DNA of 64,000 nt from an uncultured Sporosarcina sp. Its GTDB lineage: Bacteria > Bacillota > Bacilli > Bacillales_A > Planococcaceae. A program made the position numbers and the translations under genes. The notes beneath the pieces are model-generated. The model made no database searches, was not told the origin of the DNA, and saw only the letters and a program-made list of their open reading frames with translations. Positions 17,099 to 25,463 of the stretch are shown piece after piece. Every line of letters begins with the position of its first letter. Position 1 is the stretch's first letter. The DNA lies in assembly GCA_947644645.1 (NCBI GenBank), contig CANSAF010000007.1:1-64000 (forward strand). Reading direction: 5' to 3'.

Positions 17099-17143
17099 GA
17101 GGTTGTTCAGAAAGTCTCACACTAGAACTTTCCGAACAACCTC
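17099..17143 (-). terminator. Terminator after the GntR/FadR regulator
   Basis: GAGGTTGTTC / GAACAACCTC arms extend through GGAAAGT / ACTTTC. The hairpin starts four bases past the regulator's stop. Confidence 0.75.
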
Positions 17144-17147
17144 ATGT

Positions 17148-17837
17148 TTAACTCAATAAAAAATGCTCGCTTAATTCTTTACGAATATCCGTAATATGCG
17201 TGTCCATCCGAAGTTTCGCAAGCTCACGGTCTCCACTTGCAATGGCGAGATAAATTTCTTTATGTTCCATTAGCGTTTCACGATAACGTTTATCATCCAT
17301 AAAGCGATATTTTCGAGTTACATAGATTGTTTTCTCTACTTCTGTCATTAATGTCTGTGCAAGATGAATTAAAATCGAGTTTTTCGACGCTTCTACAATA
17401 CGCATATGAAAATCAACGTCCGCCTGAACACCTTTCTCGACTTCTTCAATGGATACATCCATCGCCTTAAGTGCCTCACTAATGCTCTTTAAATCTTCAG
17501 CAGTTGCGCGCTGTGCTGCAAGAGATGCGGCTTCTACTTCTAATGCCCGGCGCACTTCTAACATTTCAAAAACAAGATGTTCTTCAACATAAACCGTTTT
17601 TTCAGCTAGCATCTCATGAATTTCTTCTCGCTCTCCTTTAACAATACTGCCGCCTCCGCGCTTAATTTCAATGACATTTTCTAAAGCTAATCTTTGCAAA
17701 GCTTCTCGAACAGAATTTCGACTAACGCCGAATGTTTCTGCGAGCGCTCTTTCTGATGGCAACTTCTCTCCACTCATCACTTGTCCGTTTAGAAATTGCT
17801 CTGTTATTTTTTGCAAGACAATCTCTGATCTTTTCAT
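17148..17837 (-). CDS. FadR-subfamily GntR transcriptional regulator
   Basis: This 229-residue regulator has an N-terminal winged helix with SGEKLPSERALAETFGVSRNSVREALQRLALENVIEIKRGGG and an all-helical FCD ligand domain. The FCD domain has the usual metal-binding Asp/His pattern (ADVDFHMRIVEAS, then MEHKEI). FCD regulators near flavin hydroxyacid dehydrogenases usually sense lactate, glycolate or a related acid. It is divergent from such a gene. ATG at 17837 follows AGGGTG. Two TGGT-N3-ACCA sites lie in the divergent region. Confidence 0.87.
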   Translation of the reverse strand: MKRSEIVLQKITEQFLNGQVMSGEKLPSERALAETFGVSRNSVREALQRLALENVIEIKRGGGSIVKGEREEIHEMLAEKTVYVEEHLVFEMLEVRRALEVEAASLAAQRATAEDLKSISEALKAMDVSIEEVEKGVQADVDFHMRIVEASKNSILIHLAQTLMTEVEKTIYVTRKYRFMDDKRYRETLMEHKEIYLAIASGDRELAKLRMDTHITDIRKELSEHFLLS

Positions 17838-17913
17838 ATGTTTCACCCTATTTTTTAGTTTTAGTAGAAATATATTGAATATATCTGAAAAATCTATATA
17901 ATAGTATTCATCG

Positions 17914-17926
17914 TTGGTTGTACCAA
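17914..17926. promoter_or_regulatory. FadR/GntR-type operator 1
   Basis: TTGGT-TGT-ACCAA is a perfect palindrome with a 3-base centre, of the TGGTNNNACCA type bound by FadR-subfamily regulators. Confidence 0.65.
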
Positions 17927-17954
17927 TATTATCACAAATTAAAACTATCTAAAA

Positions 17955-17967
17955 CTGGTCCTACCAA
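17955..17967. promoter_or_regulatory. FadR/GntR-type operator 2
   Basis: CTGGT-CCT-ACCAA repeats the core of operator 1, 41 bases downstream (about four helix turns) and 11 bases before the glcD-like ribosome site. Confidence 0.6.
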
Positions 17968-17990
17968 TTTTAAATATAGGAGGAAATAAA

Positions 17991-19364
17991 ATGGAAGCTA
18001 TTATTGCAGCATTAAAGACCAAACTTACCGATGAACAAATCTCTACGAATGATACAATTCTAGAATTACATAGTAAAGATGAAACTTATCACCAAGCAAG
18101 TCTTCCCGATTTAGTTGTTTTTCCAAAATCAACAGAGGAAGTCAGCTTTATTATGGAAGTTGCACAAAAATATAAAACACCGATTACTCCATTCGGCGTG
18201 GGTACTAGTTTAGAAGGTCATGTCATTCCTTATGACAATGGCATTACGGTTGATTTTTCACTAATGAATAAAATTTTAGAAATTAAAGCAGAAGATTTAC
18301 TTGTTAAAGTACAACCAGGTGTCACAAGAGAACAATTAAATAAAGAACTTAAAAAACATGGGTTGTTCTTCACTGTTGATCCTGGCGCAAACGCAACGCT
18401 CGGTGGCATGGCAGCAACAAATGCTAGTGGAACTACGACTGTAAAATACGGCGTGATGCGCGACCAAGTGCGAGATATGGAAGTCGTATTGGCAGATGGA
18501 AGTGTCATCCATACTGGAAATTTAGCAGCGAAATCTGCTTCTGGTTACCACTTGAACGGATTATTTGTAGGTTCTGAAGGAACGCTTGGTTGTTTTACAG
18601 AACTTACTTTACAAGTGTATGGAATTCCAGAACATATCGTAGCGGCAAGAGCAACTTTCTCTGACTTAACAAATGCGATTGAGTCAGTCACGTCAATTTT
18701 ACAAGCGGGCATTCCAATTGCACGTGTTGAATTTGTCGATGAAGCTTCGATTGTTCAAATTAATAAATTTAGTGAAACAGACTATCCTGTGAAACCGACA
18801 TTATTCCTTGAATTCCACGGCAATGAATCTGGATTACGAGAAGATGTTGAATTCACAAGAGAAATTATGGAAGATCATGGTTGTGAACAGTTTTTATCTG
18901 AAACGGACAATGCGGCACGAACACAGTTATGGGATGCACGCCATAATTTAGCTTATGCGTATGCACATGATTATGTTGGGAAAAAGATGATGTTAACAGA
19001 TGTTGCCGTTCCAATTTCAGAACTTGCAAACGCAGTGAAATATGCACGTGAAGAACTTGATCAACTGAGTATTCCTGGAGGCGTTCTTGGACATGTCGGA
19101 GATGGCAACTTCCATTCAATCGTTATGATAGACTTGGACAATGAAGAAGAAGTCCAAAAAGCAAAAATCTTTAATGAAAAAGTCGTCTTATATGCACTTG
19201 AACGTGGCGGGACTTGTACAGGAGAACATGGGGTGGGTATTGGAAAAAAAGCTTACCAACAACAAGAACACGGCGCAGCGCTTGATATTATGGTTCAAAT
19301 TAAAAAAGCATTAGATCCGAATAATATTTTAAACCCTAATAAAATCGTCACAATCGATAAATAA
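17991..19364 (+). CDS. FAD-linked D-2-hydroxyacid dehydrogenase (GlcD / D-lactate dehydrogenase type)
   Basis: This 457-residue flavoenzyme has the PCMH FAD-binding core: PFGVGTSLEGHVIP, then VQPGVTREQLN, then DPGANATLGGMAATNASGTTTVKYG. The C-terminal FAD-oxidase domain includes GHVGDGNFHS and the C-terminal GEHGVGIGK. The length and absence of an Fe-S partner fit single-subunit D-lactate dehydrogenases or glycolate-oxidase-like enzymes. Whether it takes D-lactate, glycolate or another hydroxyacid cannot be told. AGGAGG lies eight bases before the ATG. It is divergent from its probable regulator and upstream of a BASS transporter. Confidence 0.88.
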   Translation: MEAIIAALKTKLTDEQISTNDTILELHSKDETYHQASLPDLVVFPKSTEEVSFIMEVAQKYKTPITPFGVGTSLEGHVIPYDNGITVDFSLMNKILEIKAEDLLVKVQPGVTREQLNKELKKHGLFFTVDPGANATLGGMAATNASGTTTVKYGVMRDQVRDMEVVLADGSVIHTGNLAAKSASGYHLNGLFVGSEGTLGCFTELTLQVYGIPEHIVAARATFSDLTNAIESVTSILQAGIPIARVEFVDEASIVQINKFSETDYPVKPTLFLEFHGNESGLREDVEFTREIMEDHGCEQFLSETDNAARTQLWDARHNLAYAYAHDYVGKKMMLTDVAVPISELANAVKYAREELDQLSIPGGVLGHVGDGNFHSIVMIDLDNEEEVQKAKIFNEKVVLYALERGGTCTGEHGVGIGKKAYQQQEHGAALDIMVQIKKALDPNNILNPNKIVTIDK

Positions 19365-19370
19365 ATCAAA

Positions 19371-19418
19371 ATGAATGATGCCCAGAAAGTTCATTTTTGA
19401 CTTTCTGGGATGCGTCAT
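19371..19418 (+). terminator. Hairpin between glcD-like gene and BASS transporter
   Basis: CCCAGAAAGT / ACTTTCTGGG arms with outer AATGA / TCATT pairing lie in the gap. The T-run is weak, so it probably gives partial termination and lower expression of the transporter. Confidence 0.6.
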
Positions 19419-19448
19419 TTTCCTATTACAACTAAAAGGAGTTAAATT

Positions 19449-20420
19449 ATGAGAACATTAGAAAAGTTAAGTTCATTTGCCGGGAAGTATTTTGCATTTT
19501 TAGTAATGTTTGCAGCAATCGTCGCTTATTTATTCCCATCGACTTTTGTCCTCTTTGGAAGCTACGTCACAATCTTACTTGGAATCGTGATGTTTGGAAT
19601 GGGATTAACATTAAAGCCTATAGACTTTAAAATCGTCTTTACCAATCCTTTGCCTGTAATTATCGGAATCATCACCCAATTCACGATAATGCCGCTTGTT
19701 GCTTTTGCGCTTGCTTATTTACTAAAGCTACCGCCTGAACTTGCGGCTGGACTCGTATTACTAGGTTCTGTACCTGGTGGAACGGCATCGAATGTGATGG
19801 TTTATTTAGCGAAAGGAAATGTTGCGTTATCGGTCGCGATGACTTCCCTTTCCACGATGATGGCGCCAATTATGACGCCGTTATTGCTTTACTTTTTAGC
19901 AGGACAATGGTTACCTGTAAATCCTTCAGCATTATTTATGTCGATTTTACAAGTTATTATTATCCCAATTGTTTTAGGGTTGATTGTCCAAAGGTTTTTT
20001 CCAGTTATCGTGGAAAAAGGAATTACAGTCGTTCCTTTAATTTCGGTTTTCGCAATTTTAATCATCGTTTCAGCAGTGACTGCAGCAAATGCTGGTAACG
20101 TTGCAACAGCAGGTGTTCTTGTCTTTATAGCCGTATTTTTGCATAATGGTTTTGGATTACTCCTCGGCTATATCATAGCATCCATGATGGGGCTTAGTGA
20201 AAATGATCGTCGAGCAATTTCCATTGAAGTGGGCATGCAAAACTCTGCTTTAGGTGTTACTTTAGCAACTGCACATTTTAGTCCACTTGCTGCTCTTCCA
20301 AGCGTATGGGGCGCAATTTGGCATAATATTTCTGGTCCTATTCTCGCAACATTTTGGGCAAATAAAGCAACTGCCAAAGAACCAATTAAACAGCCAAAAC
20401 TTACGCCAACTAAACCTTAA
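19449..20420 (+). CDS. Bile acid:sodium symporter (BASS) family transporter
   Basis: This 323-residue membrane protein has about ten hydrophobic helices. Family segments are LLGIVMFGMGLTLKPIDFK near the start, VLLGSVPGGTASNVMVYLAKGNVALSVAMTS in the middle and IEVGMQNSALGVTLATAHFSP with the conserved E-x-G-x-Q-N-S motif. BASS proteins carry organic anions with sodium. Its position after the hydroxyacid dehydrogenase gene suggests it imports that enzyme's substrate, an inference. AAAGGAG precedes the ATG. Confidence 0.87.
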   Translation: MRTLEKLSSFAGKYFAFLVMFAAIVAYLFPSTFVLFGSYVTILLGIVMFGMGLTLKPIDFKIVFTNPLPVIIGIITQFTIMPLVAFALAYLLKLPPELAAGLVLLGSVPGGTASNVMVYLAKGNVALSVAMTSLSTMMAPIMTPLLLYFLAGQWLPVNPSALFMSILQVIIIPIVLGLIVQRFFPVIVEKGITVVPLISVFAILIIVSAVTAANAGNVATAGVLVFIAVFLHNGFGLLLGYIIASMMGLSENDRRAISIEVGMQNSALGVTLATAHFSPLAALPSVWGAIWHNISGPILATFWANKATAKEPIKQPKLTPTKP

Positions 20421-20427
20421 TCGTCAG

Positions 20428-20469
20428 GCATCCAGAAAGTTACTCACAAACTTTCTGGATGCTTTTTTC
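20428..20469 (+). terminator. Terminator after the BASS gene
   Basis: GCATCCAGAAAGTT / AACTTTCTGGATGC is a 14-base perfect stem followed by seven bases TTTTTTC. Confidence 0.9.
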
Positions 20470-20630
20470 AATTTTACTCAGCCTTATGCGACGATTCATT
20501 TCATAAGTTCAATTACTTGCCAATCATTTCTCAATGAAATACGATATGTTTTGGTTAAAATATTCCTGTAGAAACAGGTGCTTTTTTTAAAAAGACCGGA
20601 TGAATAGACCGTCATTGCTGATTATATTGT

Positions 20631-20795
20631 TTGACAACTTATACAGGTTCGATTTAGACCGATAATAAAGGCAATCGAATTATGATCTTTACCAATGGAC
20701 AAAAAGAATATAAAAGTATTTATGCGAAGCGCGCAAATTGACTTAAAATCGTGACATTTGATGATGATGGGCTGTTATTTAATGACGTTATTTAA
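20631..20795 (+). pseudogene. Decayed ORF remnant of unknown protein
   Basis: In one frame the stretch reads TDNKGNRIMIFTNGQKEYKS, then IYAKRAN, a TGA (20739), then LKIVTFDDDGLLFNDVI and a TAA, with an earlier TAG at 20655. The coding-like composition, the two internal stops and a good terminator 25 bases downstream suggest the ruin of a small gene. I cannot name the family. The rest of 20470-20933 shows nothing else apart from a ribosome site for the next gene. Confidence 0.3.
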
Positions 20796-20819
20796 TCAGG
20801 CCATTTAAGATGCTTCTAA

Positions 20820-20848
20820 AAAGAAAGCCTTTTGAGGCTTTCTTTTTT
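20820..20848 (+). terminator. Terminator after the decayed ORF
   Basis: AAGAAAGCC / GGCTTTCTT stem with a TTTTTT tail. It has no intact plus-strand gene immediately upstream, so it probably belonged to the remnant. Confidence 0.75.
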
Positions 20849-20933
20849 CGTGTTCTTGCCGTAAAAAAGTGTGTGTTTAAGCGAATGGTGATATTTAATC
20901 ATCTACCTTAACAATTGATGAGGAGGACATTTT

Positions 20934-21254
20934 ATGAGTTTTTTACTTTTAGGTATTGCAGTTATAGCCGAAGTATTTGGGTCTACAATGCTCAAAGCTT
21001 CTAATGGTTTTAAAAAAGTATTGCCCGCTATTGGAGTTGTGATTGGTTACATGGCTGCATTTTACACCCTTTCAATTGTTTTAAAAACACTCGCACTCGG
21101 TACCGCCTATGCAATTTGGGCGGGAGCAGGTACTGCACTCACCGCGATTGTTGGTATGACAATTTATAAAGAATCTAAAGACCGTAATAAAATTATAGGC
21201 ATTATTTTAATTACAGTTGGTGTCATGTTGCTAAATTTGGGTAATACGGATTAG
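20934..21254 (+). CDS. Small multidrug resistance (SMR) efflux protein, first of a pair
   Basis: This 106-residue protein has four transmembrane helices. The membrane-embedded acidic residue is in VIAEVFGSTMLKASNGF, and the YAIWAGAGTALTAIVG segment is the family signature. SMR dimers export cationic drugs or guanidinium-type compounds by proton antiport. GAGGAGG precedes the ATG. A second SMR gene follows 163 bases later, as with paired heterodimeric pumps (Ykk/Ebr type). I see no guanidine riboswitch upstream. Confidence 0.88.
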   Translation: MSFLLLGIAVIAEVFGSTMLKASNGFKKVLPAIGVVIGYMAAFYTLSIVLKTLALGTAYAIWAGAGTALTAIVGMTIYKESKDRNKIIGIILITVGVMLLNLGNTD

Positions 21255-21417
21255 CTTCCTTTTTCAATAGAAACTTGGTTATTCAAAGGGACAACAAAGT
21301 ATTGGTTACATAATACGTTGCTACTGGACAAAATACATTTAACCTATGTTTGATAGCATCAGCGGAGATGAGATCCCCCACTCATTAGCTCTTCTCTTTA
21401 CGAAAGGAATGTTGGAG

Positions 21418-21771
21418 ATGAAATCCTATTTTGTACTTGCACTTTCTATTATTTTTGAAATTTTTGGAACTGCCATGTTGAAAGCCTCTGATGGATTTAG
21501 CGTACTTTTCCCTTCTATCGGCGTTGTGATCAGTTATGGCATTTCATTTTACTTTTTTAGTTTAGCTTTAAAAATGCTTCCTTTAAGTTTGGCTTATGCC
21601 ATTTGGGCTGGAGTAGGCACTGCTTTAACGGCACTTGTCGGCGTTTTTATGTGGGGTGAAATCCTTAGTTTATTAAAATTGTCGGGACTTGCCCTGATTA
21701 TCGGCGGGGTTATTTTATTAAACTCCACGCCTCCAACAAAGAAAATTGAACAGCAACCTTCACTCTACTGA
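21418..21771 (+). CDS. Small multidrug resistance (SMR) efflux protein, second of a pair
   Basis: This 117-residue protein has four transmembrane helices, with Glu in SIIFEIFGTAMLKASDGF and YAIWAGVGTALTALVGVF. It is clearly paralogous to the first SMR protein but has a longer polar C-terminus (TPPTKKIEQQPSLY). The ATG at 21418 is chosen because AAAGGA lies nine bases upstream and the protein then lines up with the family. A frame from 21346 would add 24 non-family residues. Paired SMR genes often encode the two unlike subunits of one pump. Confidence 0.86.
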   Translation: MKSYFVLALSIIFEIFGTAMLKASDGFSVLFPSIGVVISYGISFYFFSLALKMLPLSLAYAIWAGVGTALTALVGVFMWGEILSLLKLSGLALIIGGVILLNSTPPTKKIEQQPSLY

Positions 21772-21788
21772 ATTTTAGAGTAAGATTC

Positions 21789-21838
21789 AAAAAGCGCATG
21801 GCATCAAGTTATATCATCTTGATGCCATGCGCTTTTAT
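21789..21838. terminator. Bidirectional terminator between SMR and gbsB
   Basis: AAAAGCGCATGGCATCAAG / CTTGATGCCATGCGCTTTT is a 19-base perfect stem with T-runs on both sides. Confidence 0.9.
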
Positions 21839-21873
21839 ATTGGATAGATAAGTAGACATACAATTTTTAAGGC

Positions 21874-23085
21874 TTATAACGTTTTTGGAACTAAGTCATA
21901 ACAACGATTGTAAATCCACTCATAATCTTTTACAGATAAATCACGCGGATTGCCAACTGTCTGTGGATCTGTCATAGCTACTTCCGCTAGGCGTGGAATC
22001 ATATCTGCAGGAACGCCTTGTTCTTCTAGTGAAGGAATATCCAATTCTTCTACAAGTTTATAGACTTCATTGACAGCTGCTTTTGCTGCTTCATCCGTAG
22101 TCATATTGAAAGTGTTAACACCTAATGCTTGTGCAACTCGTGCAAAACGCTCCGGATTTCCTTTCCAGTTAAATTCCATAACAGGCCCTAACATCCAAGA
22201 GACACATTGACCATGTGGAACGTTAATAATACCGCCTAGCGTTTGTGCCATCGCGTGTGCAGCACCTGCAGATTCGCTTCCATAAGACAGACCCGCCAAC
22301 ATTGCAGCTTGCGACATACCATAACGTGCTTCAATGTCGGAACCATCCGCATAAGCACGACGAATATAATGTGCTACATACTCAATCGCTAATAGCGCAA
22401 CTGCATCTGTTACAGGTTGAGCATATTTCATCGTATAGCATTCAATTGCATGTGAAAGTGCATCAATGCCCGTCATTGCTGTAACATGAGGCGGCATAGA
22501 TACATGGAGTTCAGGATCAATAATCGTCAGATGCGCTGCAATTAACGGACCGCCTGTATTAAATTTAAATTCACGTTCTTCATCTGTAATCACTGCCCAC
22601 TGCGTTACTTCTGACCCAGTTCCAGCTGTTGTCGGGATTGTTATCAGCGGCGGAATACGATTTTCCAAAGGTTTTTTTCCTTCGGCAGCTTCGTACTCCA
22701 AAACCGAACCATTATGTGCGATTTCAACGCCAATTGCTTTTGCTGTATCCATTGAACTACCGCCGCCAACAGCAACGAGCCCATCACAATTATTTTCTTT
22801 ATATACTCTCGAACCTTCATTAACAATTCTGACTGGTGGATTCGCTACCACTTGATTGAAGAGAACAACCTCCACCCCTGCTTTAGCAAGTGATTCTTCT
22901 ACCGTCTTCGTCATTCCTGCCTGATAAATGCCAAGGTCTGTGACAAGTAAAACCTTTGAAACGCCCAGTTTTTTTATTTCTTCCCCTGCGTCTTTCATGA
23001 CTCCAATTCCATGTTTAATTACCGTTGGAACCTCAAAAGATTGGATTGTTTCCATATGTTCAAATTTCATATTCATTCCTGCCAT
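21874..23085 (-). CDS. gbsB: Iron-containing (type III) alcohol dehydrogenase, GbsB-like choline dehydrogenase
   Basis: This 403-residue dehydrogenase has the NAD-binding GGGSSMDTAKA motif, TIPTTAGTGSEVTQWAVI, and the metal-ligand region MTGIDALSHAIECY with a later His in GAAHAMAQTLGG and HGQC. In Bacillus GbsB oxidises choline to glycine betaine aldehyde. The assignment here rests on its place just after the betaine aldehyde dehydrogenase gene and beside a GbsR-type regulator. GAGGAGG stands seven bases before the ATG. Gene order gbsA-gbsB with divergent gbsR matches B. subtilis. Confidence 0.9.
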   Translation of the reverse strand: MAGMNMKFEHMETIQSFEVPTVIKHGIGVMKDAGEEIKKLGVSKVLLVTDLGIYQAGMTKTVEESLAKAGVEVVLFNQVVANPPVRIVNEGSRVYKENNCDGLVAVGGGSSMDTAKAIGVEIAHNGSVLEYEAAEGKKPLENRIPPLITIPTTAGTGSEVTQWAVITDEEREFKFNTGGPLIAAHLTIIDPELHVSMPPHVTAMTGIDALSHAIECYTMKYAQPVTDAVALLAIEYVAHYIRRAYADGSDIEARYGMSQAAMLAGLSYGSESAGAAHAMAQTLGGIINVPHGQCVSWMLGPVMEFNWKGNPERFARVAQALGVNTFNMTTDEAAKAAVNEVYKLVEELDIPSLEEQGVPADMIPRLAEVAMTDPQTVGNPRDLSVKDYEWIYNRCYDLVPKTL

Positions 23086-23120
23086 TCTAATTCCTCCTCA
23101 TAATTTCATCTTCATTTTAA

Positions 23121-24596
23121 TCATTTAAACCAATTGATTGGTTCAGGTTTGGTATTTTGATAAATATGTTTTAGTTCTGTATATTCTTCTAAGCCAGTTT
23201 TGCCAAGTTCTCGACCAATTCCCGATTGTTTATAACCACCCCAAGGCGCCTGCGCAAAATAAGGGTGGAAATCATTAATCCAGACGGTCCCCATACGTAA
23301 TTGACTTGTCACTCTTTCAGCTTTTTCTATATCTTTTGTCCAAACAGCACCTGCAAGGCCATAAATTGTATCATTCGCAAGTGCAATTACTTCTTCCTCA
23401 CTAGTAAAACGTTCAATTGTGAGGACAGGACCAAAGATTTCTTCTTGAACAATACGCATATCCGCTGTACATTCGCCAAAAATCGTCGGTAAATAAAAGA
23501 ATCCTTTTTCAAGCTCAGGATCTTCTGGGCGTTTTCCGCCAACTAAAAGTTTCGCACCTTCTTTTTTCCCGATTTCTACATACTTTTCAACTTTTTCTCT
23601 TTGGGCTGCAGAAATCATTGGACCAGACTGTGTATCTTTGTCAAATCCATCACCAAGTTTAATTCTTTTTATACGTTCAACTAATTGTTCGACAAACCAG
23701 TCATGAATTTCCGCTTCAACGAGCAATCTTGCCCCTGCCGAACATACTTGGCCCGCATGAAAATAAACTGCATTAAGCGCCTGGTCTACTGCTGTTTCCA
23801 AATCACTATCTGCAAATACGATATTGGGATTTTTTCCTCCCAGCTCTAACGCAATCTTTTTCAAGTTCCCGGTAGCAGAAGTCATAATGTTTTTCCCCGT
23901 CTCAATCCCGCCTGTAAATGAAATGAAATCAACAAGCGGACTGTCTGCCATCACTTGACCGACTACATTTCCTGCACCAAGTACTAAGTTATAAACCCCT
24001 TTTGGGACGCCTGATTCTTCGATTAACTCTGTTATTTTCACTGTTGTTAAAGGCGTAATTTCACTCGGTTTTAAAACAATTGTATTACCAGCGGCAAGTG
24101 CAGGCGCAATTTTCCAAGCTGCCTGAAGAAGCGGATAGTTCCACGGTAAAATAAGCGCAGTAACACCAATTGGTTCACGAACAACCCGACTGAATGAATT
24201 GGGAATTGGTGATTCAATGACTTCTCCCCCATTTTTATCAGCTAAACCTGCAAAATAGCGGAACACTTCCGCAATATCAACCATATCGGCTTCACTTTCA
24301 ATAAGCGTCTTTCCAGTGTTTAACGTTTCAAGTCTTGCCAACTCTTCTTGATCTCGTTCGATTAACGAAGCAATTTTATAAAGTAGTTTTCCACGTTCAT
24401 GGGCAGTCGTATTTTTCCAACCACTTTGATCAAAAGTATTTCTTGCTGTTAAAATCGCCGCTTTAACATCTTGTTCATTACCTTCTGTTGCTGTTGCGAT
24501 TACTTCTTGGTTAAAAGGATTTATGATTTCACGTTTTTTCCGTGAGGTGGATTCAACCCATTCACCATTTATGTACAATTTCTGTATTGGCATCAC
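23121..24596 (-). CDS. gbsA: Betaine aldehyde dehydrogenase GbsA
   Basis: This 491-residue NAD-dependent aldehyde dehydrogenase oxidises betaine aldehyde to glycine betaine. The catalytic Glu lies in LELGGKNPNIVF, the catalytic Cys in GQVCSAGARLLVE, and the fold motifs ILPWNYPLLQAAWKIAPALAAGNTIVLKPSE and GIGRELGKTGLEEYTE are typical. The start is ambiguous: GTG at 24596 is nine bases from AAGGAG and ATG at 24593 is twelve. A perfect GTTAAA-N6-TTTAAC palindrome 36 bases upstream is the likely GbsR operator. Confidence 0.95.
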   Translation of the reverse strand: MMPIQKLYINGEWVESTSRKKREIINPFNQEVIATATEGNEQDVKAAILTARNTFDQSGWKNTTAHERGKLLYKIASLIERDQEELARLETLNTGKTLIESEADMVDIAEVFRYFAGLADKNGGEVIESPIPNSFSRVVREPIGVTALILPWNYPLLQAAWKIAPALAAGNTIVLKPSEITPLTTVKITELIEESGVPKGVYNLVLGAGNVVGQVMADSPLVDFISFTGGIETGKNIMTSATGNLKKIALELGGKNPNIVFADSDLETAVDQALNAVYFHAGQVCSAGARLLVEAEIHDWFVEQLVERIKRIKLGDGFDKDTQSGPMISAAQREKVEKYVEIGKKEGAKLLVGGKRPEDPELEKGFFYLPTIFGECTADMRIVQEEIFGPVLTIERFTSEEEVIALANDTIYGLAGAVWTKDIEKAERVTSQLRMGTVWINDFHPYFAQAPWGGYKQSGIGRELGKTGLEEYTELKHIYQNTKPEPINWFK

Positions 24597-24631
24597 TACA
24601 CATCGCTCCTTTATCTGTTTTCATTAAGTTC

Positions 24632-24649
24632 GTTAAATTTAAATTTAAC
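24632..24649. promoter_or_regulatory. Candidate GbsR operator before gbsA
   Basis: GTTAAA-TTTAAA-TTTAAC is a perfect 18-base palindrome. Its GTTAAA / TTTAAC arms with six-base spacing recur at 24814-24831 near gbsR. Confidence 0.65.
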
Positions 24650-24811
24650 ATTCGGTGCATTTCAAATGTAACATAAGGTTTTTTATCTGTAAAGAAGTTT
24701 CAGAAAGTGCTTACATATCAATTTCCATAATAAAAATTATTATAATATTGCCCTAAAAAACATTTATAAATATAAATCTTGACTAATTCAACTATCATTG
24801 TAAGATGAAAA

Positions 24812-24833
24812 GTGTTAAAATTATATTTAACAC
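24812..24833. promoter_or_regulatory. Candidate GbsR operator before gbsR
   Basis: GTGTTAAA-ATTATA-TTTAACAC has eight-base arms and contains the same GTTAAA-N6-TTTAAC core as the site before gbsA. It lies 36 bases upstream of the gbsR ATG. Confidence 0.65.
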
Positions 24834-24868
24834 ATTGGGAAATAAAATAAAAGAAAGGAGATAAACAA

Positions 24869-25438
24869 ATGTCTTCCCCACTAAAGAAAGATGAAGCTGC
24901 ATTAGAACTAATAGAACATGCTAAACAAGTTGTAATTAGTGCAATTGCAGAAACGATGGATTTATACGGTGTGACACCGTCAGCTGGTCGCCTTTATGGC
25001 ACGATGTATATTGAAGGTGAAATGACACTCGATCAAATGAAGGATCGCCTCGGAATGACAAAGCCAAGTATGAGTACAGCTGTAAAAAGATTAAGAAACA
25101 ATGGAATGGTGCATAAAACCTGGAAAAAAGGATCTAGAAGAGAACATTTTTCGGCAGAGACAAATTTCTTTAAATCTTTCATCTCGTTCTATTGTAAAAA
25201 ATGGGAAAGAGAAGTTGAGATGAATATCACCGCAATTATTGAAGCAAGATCAGAACTAGAAAAAGTGATTGGCAATGATCAAGTAAGTCGGGGGATAAGA
25301 GATTACGCTCAAAATTTATACAATCAAATTAGCGAATCAGAAAGTTATTATACTTGGTTAAGTCGATTAATCGAGTTAATCGAGTCTGGAAAGATATTCG
25401 ATTATTTGCCAATTGAAGCATTAAATCATGACGACTAA
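24869..25438 (+). CDS. gbsR: GbsR-type choline-sensing MarR-family repressor
   Basis: This 189-residue regulator has an N-terminal winged helix (YGTMYIEGEMTLDQMKDRLGMTKPSMSTAVKRLRNNGMVHKTWKKGSRREHFSAET) and a helical C-terminal half, as in B. subtilis GbsR. GbsR represses gbsAB and a choline uptake operon until choline binds. It is divergent from gbsAB. A glycine-betaine-type binding lipoprotein follows 25 bases downstream in the same transcript. AAAGGAG is seven bases before the ATG. Confidence 0.92.
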   Translation: MSSPLKKDEAALELIEHAKQVVISAIAETMDLYGVTPSAGRLYGTMYIEGEMTLDQMKDRLGMTKPSMSTAVKRLRNNGMVHKTWKKGSRREHFSAETNFFKSFISFYCKKWEREVEMNITAIIEARSELEKVIGNDQVSRGIRDYAQNLYNQISESESYYTWLSRLIELIESGKIFDYLPIEALNHDD

Positions 25439-25463
25439 TTAACATTCATATAGGGGGATTATT

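Noticed and set aside
17099..20469. Hairpins at 17099, 19371 and 20428 as members of the dispersed terminator repeat
   Set aside because: They share the AGAAAGT / ACTTTCT inner stem with each other but lack the conserved GTTTTGTGTGTGCG flank, so they look like ordinary terminators.
20849..20933. Guanidine (ykkC-type) riboswitch upstream of the SMR pair
   Set aside because: Only about 85 bases separate a terminator from the SMR start, and I cannot find the conserved ykkC core or stems.
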